This document shows, piece by piece, positions 8,539-16,281 of a stretch of 64,000 bases of DNA. Under the pieces are notes generated by a model that worked only from the letters and a program-made list of their open reading frames with translations, ran no database searches and had not been told where the DNA came from. The stretch is from a virus. Position 1 is the stretch's first letter. Each line of letters starts with the position of its first letter. The translations under genes and the position numbers were made by a program. The DNA lies in the IMG/VR virus record IMGVR_UViG_3300048597_000634, positions 62,001 through 126,000 of that record. One strand, written 5' to 3'.

Positions 8539-10374
8539 ATGGCTATAGCGGACGAGATTTTCTTTGATAATAAGTTTACGGAGATGCAGCGTTGGCCCCA
8601 GCAAGACCAGCGTAATAATGTCTTATACTCTGGCGTTGTCCAGACTATATCTCCGTTAAATAGGCTTAATGGTACTTTGCACGTCCGCGTGCCTGACCTC
8701 CATAGCATTCTTAAGTGTGATGCTTCTGGACCGTATAGCTCTTACTTTGTGGGAGATACTAGGGATTATTACGAAGGCGACCATGTTCTTATTGCTTTTG
8801 TAAATGGTAAGTCTGAGCGCCCAGTGGTAATAACCACGATCCCACATCACAACACTGAGGCTGAATTTCTAAACGATATAATCCCTACCATTGGGCTTGA
8901 GTCAGACGTATCTGGCAAGCTTAATTTACCCAGTACGGCTCCTCAAGGGTATCTACCAGGGGCTATTAATAATAACTTTCAGGTTAGTGGCACTGTCCAT
9001 AGGATGAGATATGCGCCGCTAGAATCATTTCACTCTAACTATCATCCTGTGGCGGGGCACTGGGTTGACTCATTAGGTAATGAGTTCCATTACCCATCCC
9101 ATACGTTTGCCATTAAGGCTACAGAGATTCAGCATATAATCCGCGCTCCTAAGGAGTCATTAGACCCAGTACTAAGTCCTTTTGCAGAGGCTGAAGATAA
9201 GATTAACGTCTTGAAAGTAAGTGGTGAGATGCAACACCCACTGCGTCTACAAGAAGGGTCGGATGATTACTTGTGGGAGCCTGTAGAGTACCCGGTAGGA
9301 GAAACTGGTAAGCAACTGGGACATGACTTTTTAATTGAGAAGTCTCAGGAAATCTTTCCTGTTAAGACGCCTGAGATGATATTAGAAGAAGCACAACAGG
9401 AATCAGACGCTGCTAAGTTTCTTAAAGCCTGTTTGAGTCAGAACGTTGACTTGGGGGCAGACCTATTTAGTGTGGTGTTAGGTGCTGGAGAAGGATTAAT
9501 AGGTGCTGCGTTAGAAGCACTTAACTCCTTCTTGCCTGATTTTTTACAAGTCAGTATGCAAGATGGTGAGATACAAGTAGGTCCATTAGTAGTTAACAGC
9601 GAAACTGGTCAAGTGGGTTTTCAAGGACAAGCATTTGGTCAGCTACTACAAAAACCCCTTGCTGAATTGAATAGCCTACTGCCCGACTTCATGGGGCTTA
9701 ATATTACGGCAGAGTCTATAGGTCTTGGAGGTCAGACTCTCAATTTTAGTGATTTACAAAACTTTGCTTCAGGGCAGTCACAGGGTCTAGGTCCTTTAGA
9801 TGTAACTATGGGGGATGACGGCGGATTAAGGGTTATGCTTGGCGACTCTGAGGTTGTTAACCTAACTCAGCTGGCGGTTAATCAGGTGGGTAATATGGCT
9901 AACGGACCGCTTAGTGAAGTCAATAGTCAATTACCACCCGGTATGGATATTAGTTATAGTATCGGTGCCGACGGTAAGCCTATCGTCAAAATAGGACCAT
10001 TAACCTTAGACCTAAGTAATCCATCCCAGATATTATCTTTTGACCCCATGTCTATGATGGAGATGCTTACTCAGCATATACAGAACTTTGTGGGAGGGCT
10101 TATGAATCAACTACCTAAGCCTATACAAATGCTGGCGTTGGCATTATGGGAGGAGCTTAACATAGGTGGCTTATTTACTGGGTTACTAGAGGCTTTAGGA
10201 TTACCAGAGGAGCCTAGCGTGATTAAGTCTACCTCTTATAAGTCTTGTGCGGTTGATTCTAGTGGACCTAGACTGCCCACTTTCGATCCCACTAACTCAG
10301 GGCCGCCCCCCATTACTAACACGTCAGACTTCACTGTCCCTACTGAACCTATAGGTCAATTTGATTTTGACTAA
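8539..10374 (+). CDS. Baseplate central spike/hub protein with OB-fold (gp5/VgrG type)
   Basis: 611 residues. Residues about 25-100 form the OB-fold of gp5/gpV spikes: YSGVVQTI, then NGTLHVRVPDL, then YYEGDHVLIAFVNG and RPVVITTIPHH, the classic 'long Gly-x-Val strand then PVVLG-like' pattern. No lysozyme domain is visible in it; wall-cutting domains lie in the tape measure instead. The middle (about 300-500) has repeated units with QVGPLVVN, DGEIQ, FG and LPDF, suggesting stacked beta or amphipathic repeats. The C-terminus is Pro/Ser-rich. The protein likely plugs the hub and carries the piercing tip together with the beta-helix protein at 12129. Confidence 0.65.
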   Translation: MAIADEIFFDNKFTEMQRWPQQDQRNNVLYSGVVQTISPLNRLNGTLHVRVPDLHSILKCDASGPYSSYFVGDTRDYYEGDHVLIAFVNGKSERPVVITTIPHHNTEAEFLNDIIPTIGLESDVSGKLNLPSTAPQGYLPGAINNNFQVSGTVHRMRYAPLESFHSNYHPVAGHWVDSLGNEFHYPSHTFAIKATEIQHIIRAPKESLDPVLSPFAEAEDKINVLKVSGEMQHPLRLQEGSDDYLWEPVEYPVGETGKQLGHDFLIEKSQEIFPVKTPEMILEEAQQESDAAKFLKACLSQNVDLGADLFSVVLGAGEGLIGAALEALNSFLPDFLQVSMQDGEIQVGPLVVNSETGQVGFQGQAFGQLLQKPLAELNSLLPDFMGLNITAESIGLGGQTLNFSDLQNFASGQSQGLGPLDVTMGDDGGLRVMLGDSEVVNLTQLAVNQVGNMANGPLSEVNSQLPPGMDISYSIGADGKPIVKIGPLTLDLSNPSQILSFDPMSMMEMLTQHIQNFVGGLMNQLPKPIQMLALALWEELNIGGLFTGLLEALGLPEEPSVIKSTSYKSCAVDSSGPRLPTFDPTNSGPPPITNTSDFTVPTEPIGQFDFD

Positions 10375-10381
10375 GCTAATT

Positions 10382-11008
10382 ATGTTTTTACCTACTGGCC
10401 AACCTACTGAGATATTAGCTCGACAGTCTAACGATGACTTACGGTTCTGCACTGCCATGCATACTGCTGGTATCCCAGGCGGCTTTCAAACAGCTGCTAT
10501 TTTACTTAGCTATCATGCTTCTCACTCGATGTATGACTTGCTTAATCTAGTAAAGCTGACAGGAAACTTTGGGCAGGCATACTGTGCTTCAGCATTAATG
10601 ATATTACTAGGCAGAGAACTAGAGAAAGAGATGTCTGACTTAGGAGCTCTACAACTAACTCAGTTAGTAGAGACCGCATACAGTCAAGGTTTGCCCAAGT
10701 TAAGTGACTTGCGCCGCGCCCACATTACACCTAAAGAAAACTTACAGGCTATAGCTGACTGGTTTGGCTATGAATCCTTTGTAGACCCATTAGAGATGAT
10801 AGATAACCCTAGGGTGTTTATTAACTGGGCAAAAGACACGTTGGGGTATCAATATGAACTTAAAGGGTTATATCCGTTCCACCATCATGGCTGCCGGGCA
10901 TTTGTAGAGTCTATGTTGTCAGCTATGGGTCAGGATAGAATACCTAAAAGCTTAGGGTTATTAATGCTAAGGTTGTTTACTTCTACCGAGGGTCGTCCAG
11001 TAACATGA
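10382..11008 (+). CDS. Baseplate-region protein of unknown function
   Basis: 208 residues from the ATG at 10382, 7 bases after the previous stop; an in-frame TTG at 10361 would overlap the spike gene. Mostly helical with several His/Tyr/Trp clusters, including an FHHHGCRAF segment near the C-terminus. No family recognised. The ATG of the next gene overlaps its stop (ATGA at 11005-11008), so the two are translationally coupled within the baseplate operon. A structural or assembly role is inferred from position. Confidence 0.6.
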   Translation: MFLPTGQPTEILARQSNDDLRFCTAMHTAGIPGGFQTAAILLSYHASHSMYDLLNLVKLTGNFGQAYCASALMILLGRELEKEMSDLGALQLTQLVETAYSQGLPKLSDLRRAHITPKENLQAIADWFGYESFVDPLEMIDNPRVFINWAKDTLGYQYELKGLYPFHHHGCRAFVESMLSAMGQDRIPKSLGLLMLRLFTSTEGRPVT

Positions 11009-12126
11009 TAGAAATCACTCAGGTCAGACAACCTAAACTATCTAAGCTAGCGGGGCTAGCTATAGACCCTAAAGCTCAACGTATAGGATATGAGTCTAAT
11101 ACTGCTTACGAAGTAGATCGTGACCGTAGCCTTGACGTTTTAAAAGGCACTGGGGTATTTACTAAACTATCTATCCAATACGGCGAATCATACCAACAAG
11201 GGCGCGGGCGTCCATCTGTAATTCAATACCGAGACTATGTCTTCTCACTAATCCTGTCTGAGTCTTTATATAACACTCAATATTATGGAGCTCAAACCTT
11301 AACAGGACAGGCGACAAAGGTATGGACTAATTACAATTATAGAGATTTATGGCCTAACTATGACCCTGGGTTGGAGCCTAACTTAGTTAATGGCTGGGGT
11401 CCGCTAGGGTCTATTGCTTTTTATTGCTACTACCTAGGCTCTAATAGTAGTAATGACTATGACTGGTTGTCTTTAATCAAGGGTTGTTTAAGGGTGGCTT
11501 GGGTAACAGTGGGTCAACGTTATCCCAATGAGTCTACTGTTAACCGCCGCCTCGTAGACTTGTTTGAGTGGAATATAGGTTTGACCCGCAAGAAGTCGGA
11601 CTTGTTTGAAGAAGCGTTGACTGCCTACTGGGAATATCCAGAGATACAAAAGGTATTACGGCGCGCAGGGCAACTTGTTAAGCCTGATTTAGTGAGACAG
11701 CGGTTGTTAACAGGAGAGTATGATGCCTATACCTGGGATTTGATTATGTCTGAGGCGCCAGATAAGATACAAGAAGAATTCCAGCAGATTACTAAGAGTT
11801 TGTTGAGCCTTACTAAACCCGGTGGGCTACGCTTGATACTACAAGCTGCCATTATAGAGACTCTACTAGAGATAGGCGAGACATTAACTGAGTATGCTAA
11901 CCAAAGTAAACTACAGGACCTACCAGTGCCTATCAAAGCTCATATTGCTGGGCTATGGGCGACTATAGCTGACGCCAGATTAATCCAGAACTACTTTGAC
12001 CCGGTGCAGGCTAATAGAAGGTTTAAGCGTAATGAGAATCTTACGTTATGGTTGCGCTTAGCTGGGATAGACCGACCTGATTTAGACCTTAACTCCAGTC
12101 AATACCGGCTCAACTTCTTTGATTAA
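11005..12126 (+). CDS. Baseplate-region protein of unknown function
   Basis: 373 residues, overlapping the previous gene by 4 bases and followed 2 bases later by the beta-helix spike gene. The first 130 residues are Tyr/Asn-rich with aromatic motifs (YNTQYYGAQ, NYNYRDLWPNYDPG). The rest is helical and charged. No signal peptide, membrane segment or known motif. The tight spacing on both sides puts it in the baseplate operon; it may be a wedge or a chaperone. Confidence 0.6.
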   Translation: MIEITQVRQPKLSKLAGLAIDPKAQRIGYESNTAYEVDRDRSLDVLKGTGVFTKLSIQYGESYQQGRGRPSVIQYRDYVFSLILSESLYNTQYYGAQTLTGQATKVWTNYNYRDLWPNYDPGLEPNLVNGWGPLGSIAFYCYYLGSNSSNDYDWLSLIKGCLRVAWVTVGQRYPNESTVNRRLVDLFEWNIGLTRKKSDLFEEALTAYWEYPEIQKVLRRAGQLVKPDLVRQRLLTGEYDAYTWDLIMSEAPDKIQEEFQQITKSLLSLTKPGGLRLILQAAIIETLLEIGETLTEYANQSKLQDLPVPIKAHIAGLWATIADARLIQNYFDPVQANRRFKRNENLTLWLRLAGIDRPDLDLNSSQYRLNFFD

Positions 12127-12128
12127 TT

Positions 12129-14348
12129 ATGGCTGTATTACCACAAGATTACGACTTAAATGAGCTGTTATTCCCTGGTGACAGCGGTGCGCCGATTACT
12201 TACGGCTCAGTGGATATTAGTACCGGTACGACTATTACGGCCTCTACTGAAGTGCCCTTAGTTCGCGGGGCTGAGGATAATGCTGTTAACGTCACTATAT
12301 TAGGTGGCGATGTAGGGACTATAAATCCTAACGACTTTAGTGTGACGGCTATTAGTCCTGATCGTGAGACTTCTGTTAGGTTGCCAGTACAAGGAATTAC
12401 TGCTGCGACCCAGCCTAATTCATTTAAGTTAACTCCAGGATTACCTGAAAACTTCGTAGATGGCTCGCAGGTTGTTGTTAGTTATTTAGGTGCAGAGAGT
12501 AATAGTTTGCCTGTGGCAAATGGCACTTACCCTACACTGCCTGTTTATGAGGCTAATCAAGCGTCGGAAGAACTATTAGGGTTATATGCTCAAGCTGGTG
12601 CTGCTTTGAGCGGAGCCGGTGGTGGCGGTCAGTCTGATAATGGAACCCTAGAAGGCATATTAGCTGCTTCCGGTAAAGTGACTATTGACGCTAAAGATGA
12701 CATCTTAAGGAAAGAAGCGCTAAGGGGTGCAGCTAAAGAGACTGCTACTCGTTATGGTGGCTTAACCGAATTATTAAATGGCAATCATATAGCTGATGAA
12801 GTTCTTAAACTAGGGCTTTGGACTGCCAGCATGGGATTAGGCAACTTAGATGTAGCCGACCAATTCAGGAAATATAAGACTACGTTGGCCTATTCTATGT
12901 CTCGGCTGGGCTTCATTATGAAGAAGTATGACTTCACCAATAAAGGTAGTGTAGTCGTGCAGAGCTCTAACGCGTATAACTCATCTGCTCAGAGTCACAG
13001 GTTTAATTCTGGGACTGTATTTGACATATATGCTCCTACAACGATGATTAACACTGAATATTTAATTCAGCAGTCGTCTAATGCTACGTTGAGACAAACG
13101 GGGATTGACCAGCTAAGTTGTTTTTATCGGTGGCATCGCGCAGAAGAAGCGATGATTAACCAGACTAAAAAAATATATAACTACACTACTGACCAAGTAA
13201 TTAATGGAGGCAATGCCTTAGATGAGGTTTATAACGTAGCCACTTATAAATACTTAGATGGAGTTAATGTTCATATTGGCGGGTTTGGTTCGCCATTGGG
13301 CGGCGGAATTGGTGGGGCAATTGGCGGCGCCGTAGGTGGAGCGGTTGGCGGGGCAATTGGCGGAGCTGTAGGTAGTGCTGCTAGTGGAGGCGGTGGCAGT
13401 GGGGGTGGTGGAGGCTCAAGTTCTGGCGGTGGAGGCTCAAGTTCTGGCGGTGGTGGCGGCAGCGGGGAATTCTCTTTAGATGGGACAGAAGAAAGTATAA
13501 GTCTAGATGGTGTAGAGTCTGCGTTAGGTGGCGCTGGTGATGTTGCAGGGTCAGCAGTTAATGCTGGTATTGATGCAGCACAAGGCGGTATTGATGCGCT
13601 CACAGGTGGTGAGTTACCGGGCTTGACAGACCCTATCAAATCTAACTATACGCTTAGCGCTACAGGTAACGTTAACCTGTTTAGTCTATTAGGGCGGCTA
13701 TTAGTAAAAGCCAAAGACTCAGTTTTGGCTATGGCTGAGAATATAGTCTTAGATGCTACTAAAGATATATTTATCCGAGCTGCTGAAAAACTGGCATTAG
13801 AATCTAAGCACAATCTTAATATCACCTGTAGAGAAGGACAGTTAATCATAGACGCCGAAGAGATTATCTTTAGAAGTCCACGCCCAATCCAATTTAACAT
13901 TGGTGAAGGGCCTATGTATATGCAAGAAACCATTGCCGGGCTATATGAAATAGAGAACCCAGACTTAATGAGACTGCCTGAGCTATTTGTCACTGCAGTA
14001 GAAGACTTAGCTCCTATTGATGAAATACCGGCTGAGGGTGGCGAGGCTATTGGTGTAGAGGGCCCTGCAGAAGGTGGCGGGCGCCCTCATGCTGGCGTTG
14101 CTGCTGGAGCTATTGATGAGATACCTGCTGAGGGGGCTGTACCAATTGAGGTAGAGGAAGTAGAAGAATTAATAACTGAAGGACCACTTATTAAATATGT
14201 GGTTATTGTAGAGCAGACCCCAGACCCTTCTCCTGGCATGATTACTTCACCCTATCCATTAATGGGGTACCCAACTTCGCCGCTGCCTGCCCCAGTAGCC
14301 CAACCTAATAATGGTATTGTTGCCAGTCCTGTTTACCCAGCTGCTTAA
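12129..14348 (+). CDS. Beta-helical spike/baseplate protein with Gly-Ser linker
   Basis: 739 residues. Residues about 375-445 are extremely Gly-rich: first GGAIGGAVGG-type repeats, then a true Gly4-Ser3 linker. Residues about 505-600 carry regular short strands (VKAKDSVLAMAEN, LDATKDIFIRAAEK, LALESKHNLNI, LIIDAEEIIF), the repeat of VgrG/gp5 beta-helix needles. The C-terminal 130 residues are acidic and Pro-rich, with the imperfect repeat IDEIPAEGG appearing twice. It probably forms the trimeric needle or an associated baseplate spike with a flexible hinge. ATG start, 2 bases after the previous stop. Confidence 0.55.
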   Translation: MAVLPQDYDLNELLFPGDSGAPITYGSVDISTGTTITASTEVPLVRGAEDNAVNVTILGGDVGTINPNDFSVTAISPDRETSVRLPVQGITAATQPNSFKLTPGLPENFVDGSQVVVSYLGAESNSLPVANGTYPTLPVYEANQASEELLGLYAQAGAALSGAGGGGQSDNGTLEGILAASGKVTIDAKDDILRKEALRGAAKETATRYGGLTELLNGNHIADEVLKLGLWTASMGLGNLDVADQFRKYKTTLAYSMSRLGFIMKKYDFTNKGSVVVQSSNAYNSSAQSHRFNSGTVFDIYAPTTMINTEYLIQQSSNATLRQTGIDQLSCFYRWHRAEEAMINQTKKIYNYTTDQVINGGNALDEVYNVATYKYLDGVNVHIGGFGSPLGGGIGGAIGGAVGGAVGGAIGGAVGSAASGGGGSGGGGGSSSGGGGSSSGGGGGSGEFSLDGTEESISLDGVESALGGAGDVAGSAVNAGIDAAQGGIDALTGGELPGLTDPIKSNYTLSATGNVNLFSLLGRLLVKAKDSVLAMAENIVLDATKDIFIRAAEKLALESKHNLNITCREGQLIIDAEEIIFRSPRPIQFNIGEGPMYMQETIAGLYEIENPDLMRLPELFVTAVEDLAPIDEIPAEGGEAIGVEGPAEGGGRPHAGVAAGAIDEIPAEGAVPIEVEEVEELITEGPLIKYVVIVEQTPDPSPGMITSPYPLMGYPTSPLPAPVAQPNNGIVASPVYPAA
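13407..13448 (+). repeat. Tandem 21-bp repeat coding a Gly4-Ser3 linker
   Basis: Two identical 21-bp units (13407-13427 and 13428-13448, starting GGTGGAGGCTCAAG) lie in frame in the spike gene. The seven-residue unit is GGGSSSG. Perfect identity suggests recent duplication by slippage. Confidence 0.85.
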
Positions 14349-14350
14349 CC

Positions 14351-14632
14351 ATGGATAACATTTATTTACCAGCCCACTTACAAGACGATACTGACCCTGG
14401 ATACAGACCACCACCAACTTATGCTGTGAAAGAGCTATCTGGTCAGTATGCTACTGTTGCGTATCCGATGGGGTTGGGGGAATTAGTTGACTTTTTTTAT
14501 AGCGGGGACAGAGTGTTCCGTGGGATTGTTATTAGGCGCTCAGGTAGTACTCAAGACGCTTTAGTTTTATTAAGTAAGAAGTGTGTGGGGACTGAGCAGG
14601 TGTCTCGTATGTCCGCTGTTAAAGTCTTCTAG
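14351..14632 (+). CDS. Small baseplate-region protein, unknown
   Basis: 93 residues, ATG 2 bases after the previous stop. Mixed composition, with an FYSGDRVFRGIVIRRS beta-hairpin-like stretch that could be a small SH3/OB-type barrel. No known family. The position between the spike and gp25-like genes suggests a small baseplate component. Confidence 0.55.
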   Translation: MDNIYLPAHLQDDTDPGYRPPPTYAVKELSGQYATVAYPMGLGELVDFFYSGDRVFRGIVIRRSGSTQDALVLLSKKCVGTEQVSRMSAVKVF

Positions 14633-14669
14633 CCGCTAGGTTGCTAATAGGTCTTTAGTTATTTGTTAT

Positions 14670-15185
14670 ATGGCTAGCATTACTTTACCTATTTCCCAGC
14701 TGGACCAGGCATACGGAGTGGATTTGTTACTAGATGGGTCTAAAGACTTATCTTTGGATACTTATGAGCCTGACTTGGCAGCAGTGGTAGGGCCTAAAAG
14801 TGTAGCTACTAGTCTTCGGCGACGTCTCACTACTACTCCTCAAGGTTTTACTCGTATGGTCAAGACTGTGGATGGGTATCGCGCCGTAGACGAAGGGTAT
14901 GGGTCTATCTTGATGTCTTTCTTGTCAGCACCTATTACTAGTCAATTTTTAGATGCTATTGTCGAGGAGGCAGAGAAGACTGCTTTACAAGACTTACGCA
15001 TTGCTAGCACTCAAGGCAATATTGTCGGTGTAGATATGAGTGAGGTTAAGTTACAGCTATACAGCACTGTGGAGCCTGAACCTATAGGTCAAGTAATTAC
15101 TGGAGAGTTTGACTTAAATGGCTTGCCGGTGGGCACTGTCAATACTAATTACCAATTTGTTCTGCCCTTAGGAGGCTTAAGTTAA
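14670..15185 (+). CDS. Baseplate wedge protein, gp25/GPW-like
   Basis: 171 residues. Residues 5-80 match the gp25-like layout: a strand with the phrase DLLLDGSKDLSL, then SVATSLRRRLTTTPQGFTRM, then the Tyr-Gly pair in EGYGS that follows the conserved 'RRLtTp-G' motif of the gp25/GPW family. Family members initiate sheath polymerisation at the baseplate periphery. It directly precedes the gpJ-like gene with a 1-base overlap (TTAATG), the usual W-J or gp25-gp6 pairing. Confidence 0.7.
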   Translation: MASITLPISQLDQAYGVDLLLDGSKDLSLDTYEPDLAAVVGPKSVATSLRRRLTTTPQGFTRMVKTVDGYRAVDEGYGSILMSFLSAPITSQFLDAIVEEAEKTALQDLRIASTQGNIVGVDMSEVKLQLYSTVEPEPIGQVITGEFDLNGLPVGTVNTNYQFVLPLGGLS

Positions 15186-16279
15186 TGGTTCAGTATAATC
15201 CTAAGTCAGTAGAGCAATATCAAGCGGATTATATTCAAGCATTGGCTGATGCTGGGTCAGGTTTGGCTTTTGATGTTACCCAAGGGTCGGTATTATATGC
15301 GTTAGCACGGGGCTCAGCGGCAGTGGCAGCCACCCAAGGAGTAGACCTTAAACGCTTAGCTGAGTCCATTACCTTATCTAACGCTAAGGGCGCCGACTTA
15401 GACGCTTATTCATCCTATGGGATTACTAGGATAGTAGCTGCCAAGGCAGTAGGTTCGGTGTTGGCTATTTCTAGTTCTAATCGTAGCGAGACTATAGCTC
15501 CTGATACAGTGTTAACTGAGCCTCAGACGGCTATTCAGTATCGAACTACGAATACGGCTCCAGTGCGTGTTGGTTACTTAGAGGCTACTATCTCTGTAGA
15601 GTCTATTGAAAGTACCACAGTAGCTAATTTACAGGCAGGCACGCGGCTTTATAGTAGTCGTCATGGCGGTATTCAGTTCATAGTGGGAAATTCCCACACC
15701 GCTGATAATGCTTATTATGGTGATTTAACTGGTGGGCGTCCTCGGGAATCAGATGACTCGTATAGACAACGGATTGCTAATTGGCTTTCGTCTCGGTCTA
15801 CTACTGCTAGGGATAATGTTATGCAGCGCGTTCTTAGCTTCCCTGGTGTTACTAATGCTTATACCCGCACTAAAGCTGGCGGCGTGCTAGAAATATGGGT
15901 TGATATGGGTTTTGCCGAGGGTCAACGTATGAACACCCAGCAACAACTTGAATTGACCCAATGGGTACGTCCTGTGGTCTCTGATGGCATCTTTATAACC
16001 ATAGGGGACATCATCAGGAAGTATGTTGATTTACGGTTTGATGTTAAGCCGTTCTTTAACGCTAACTTAGACACGTTGTCTACTAGGATTACTGACTTGT
16101 GTCGTGCTTATTTTAACCAACAGTTCTTAAACCAAGACTTTCAGGCTGCGCCATTGCTTAGTTTATTAAGACCGCTAGCCCCTAAGGTGTTTTTGGTTAG
16201 CCCTAAGTTTGATGTTTATGTAGATTTGGAAGAGCGGGCAATGTTAGGTACCGTAGACGTTAACTATCAGGTTTATTGA
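15185..16279 (+). CDS. Baseplate J-like wedge protein (gpJ/gp6 family)
   Basis: 364 residues. It shows the order of the baseplate_J family: FDVTQGSVLYALARG near the N-terminus, then LSNAKGADLDAYSSYGITR (residues about 63-82), then the GGRPRESDDSYRQRIANWLSS motif near residue 180-200 and FPGVTNAYTR. The protein links inner and outer baseplate through wedge dimers. It starts on the last base of the gp25-like gene. There is no truncation; the length is typical of JayE/gp47-type proteins. Confidence 0.75.
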   Translation: MVQYNPKSVEQYQADYIQALADAGSGLAFDVTQGSVLYALARGSAAVAATQGVDLKRLAESITLSNAKGADLDAYSSYGITRIVAAKAVGSVLAISSSNRSETIAPDTVLTEPQTAIQYRTTNTAPVRVGYLEATISVESIESTTVANLQAGTRLYSSRHGGIQFIVGNSHTADNAYYGDLTGGRPRESDDSYRQRIANWLSSRSTTARDNVMQRVLSFPGVTNAYTRTKAGGVLEIWVDMGFAEGQRMNTQQQLELTQWVRPVVSDGIFITIGDIIRKYVDLRFDVKPFFNANLDTLSTRITDLCRAYFNQQFLNQDFQAAPLLSLLRPLAPKVFLVSPKFDVYVDLEERAMLGTVDVNYQVY

Positions 16280-16281
16280 GT

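Noticed and set aside
13271-13639. Pro-rich antisense ORF in the spike gene
   Set aside because: It is the reverse of the Gly-rich linker; composition is explained by the sense gene.
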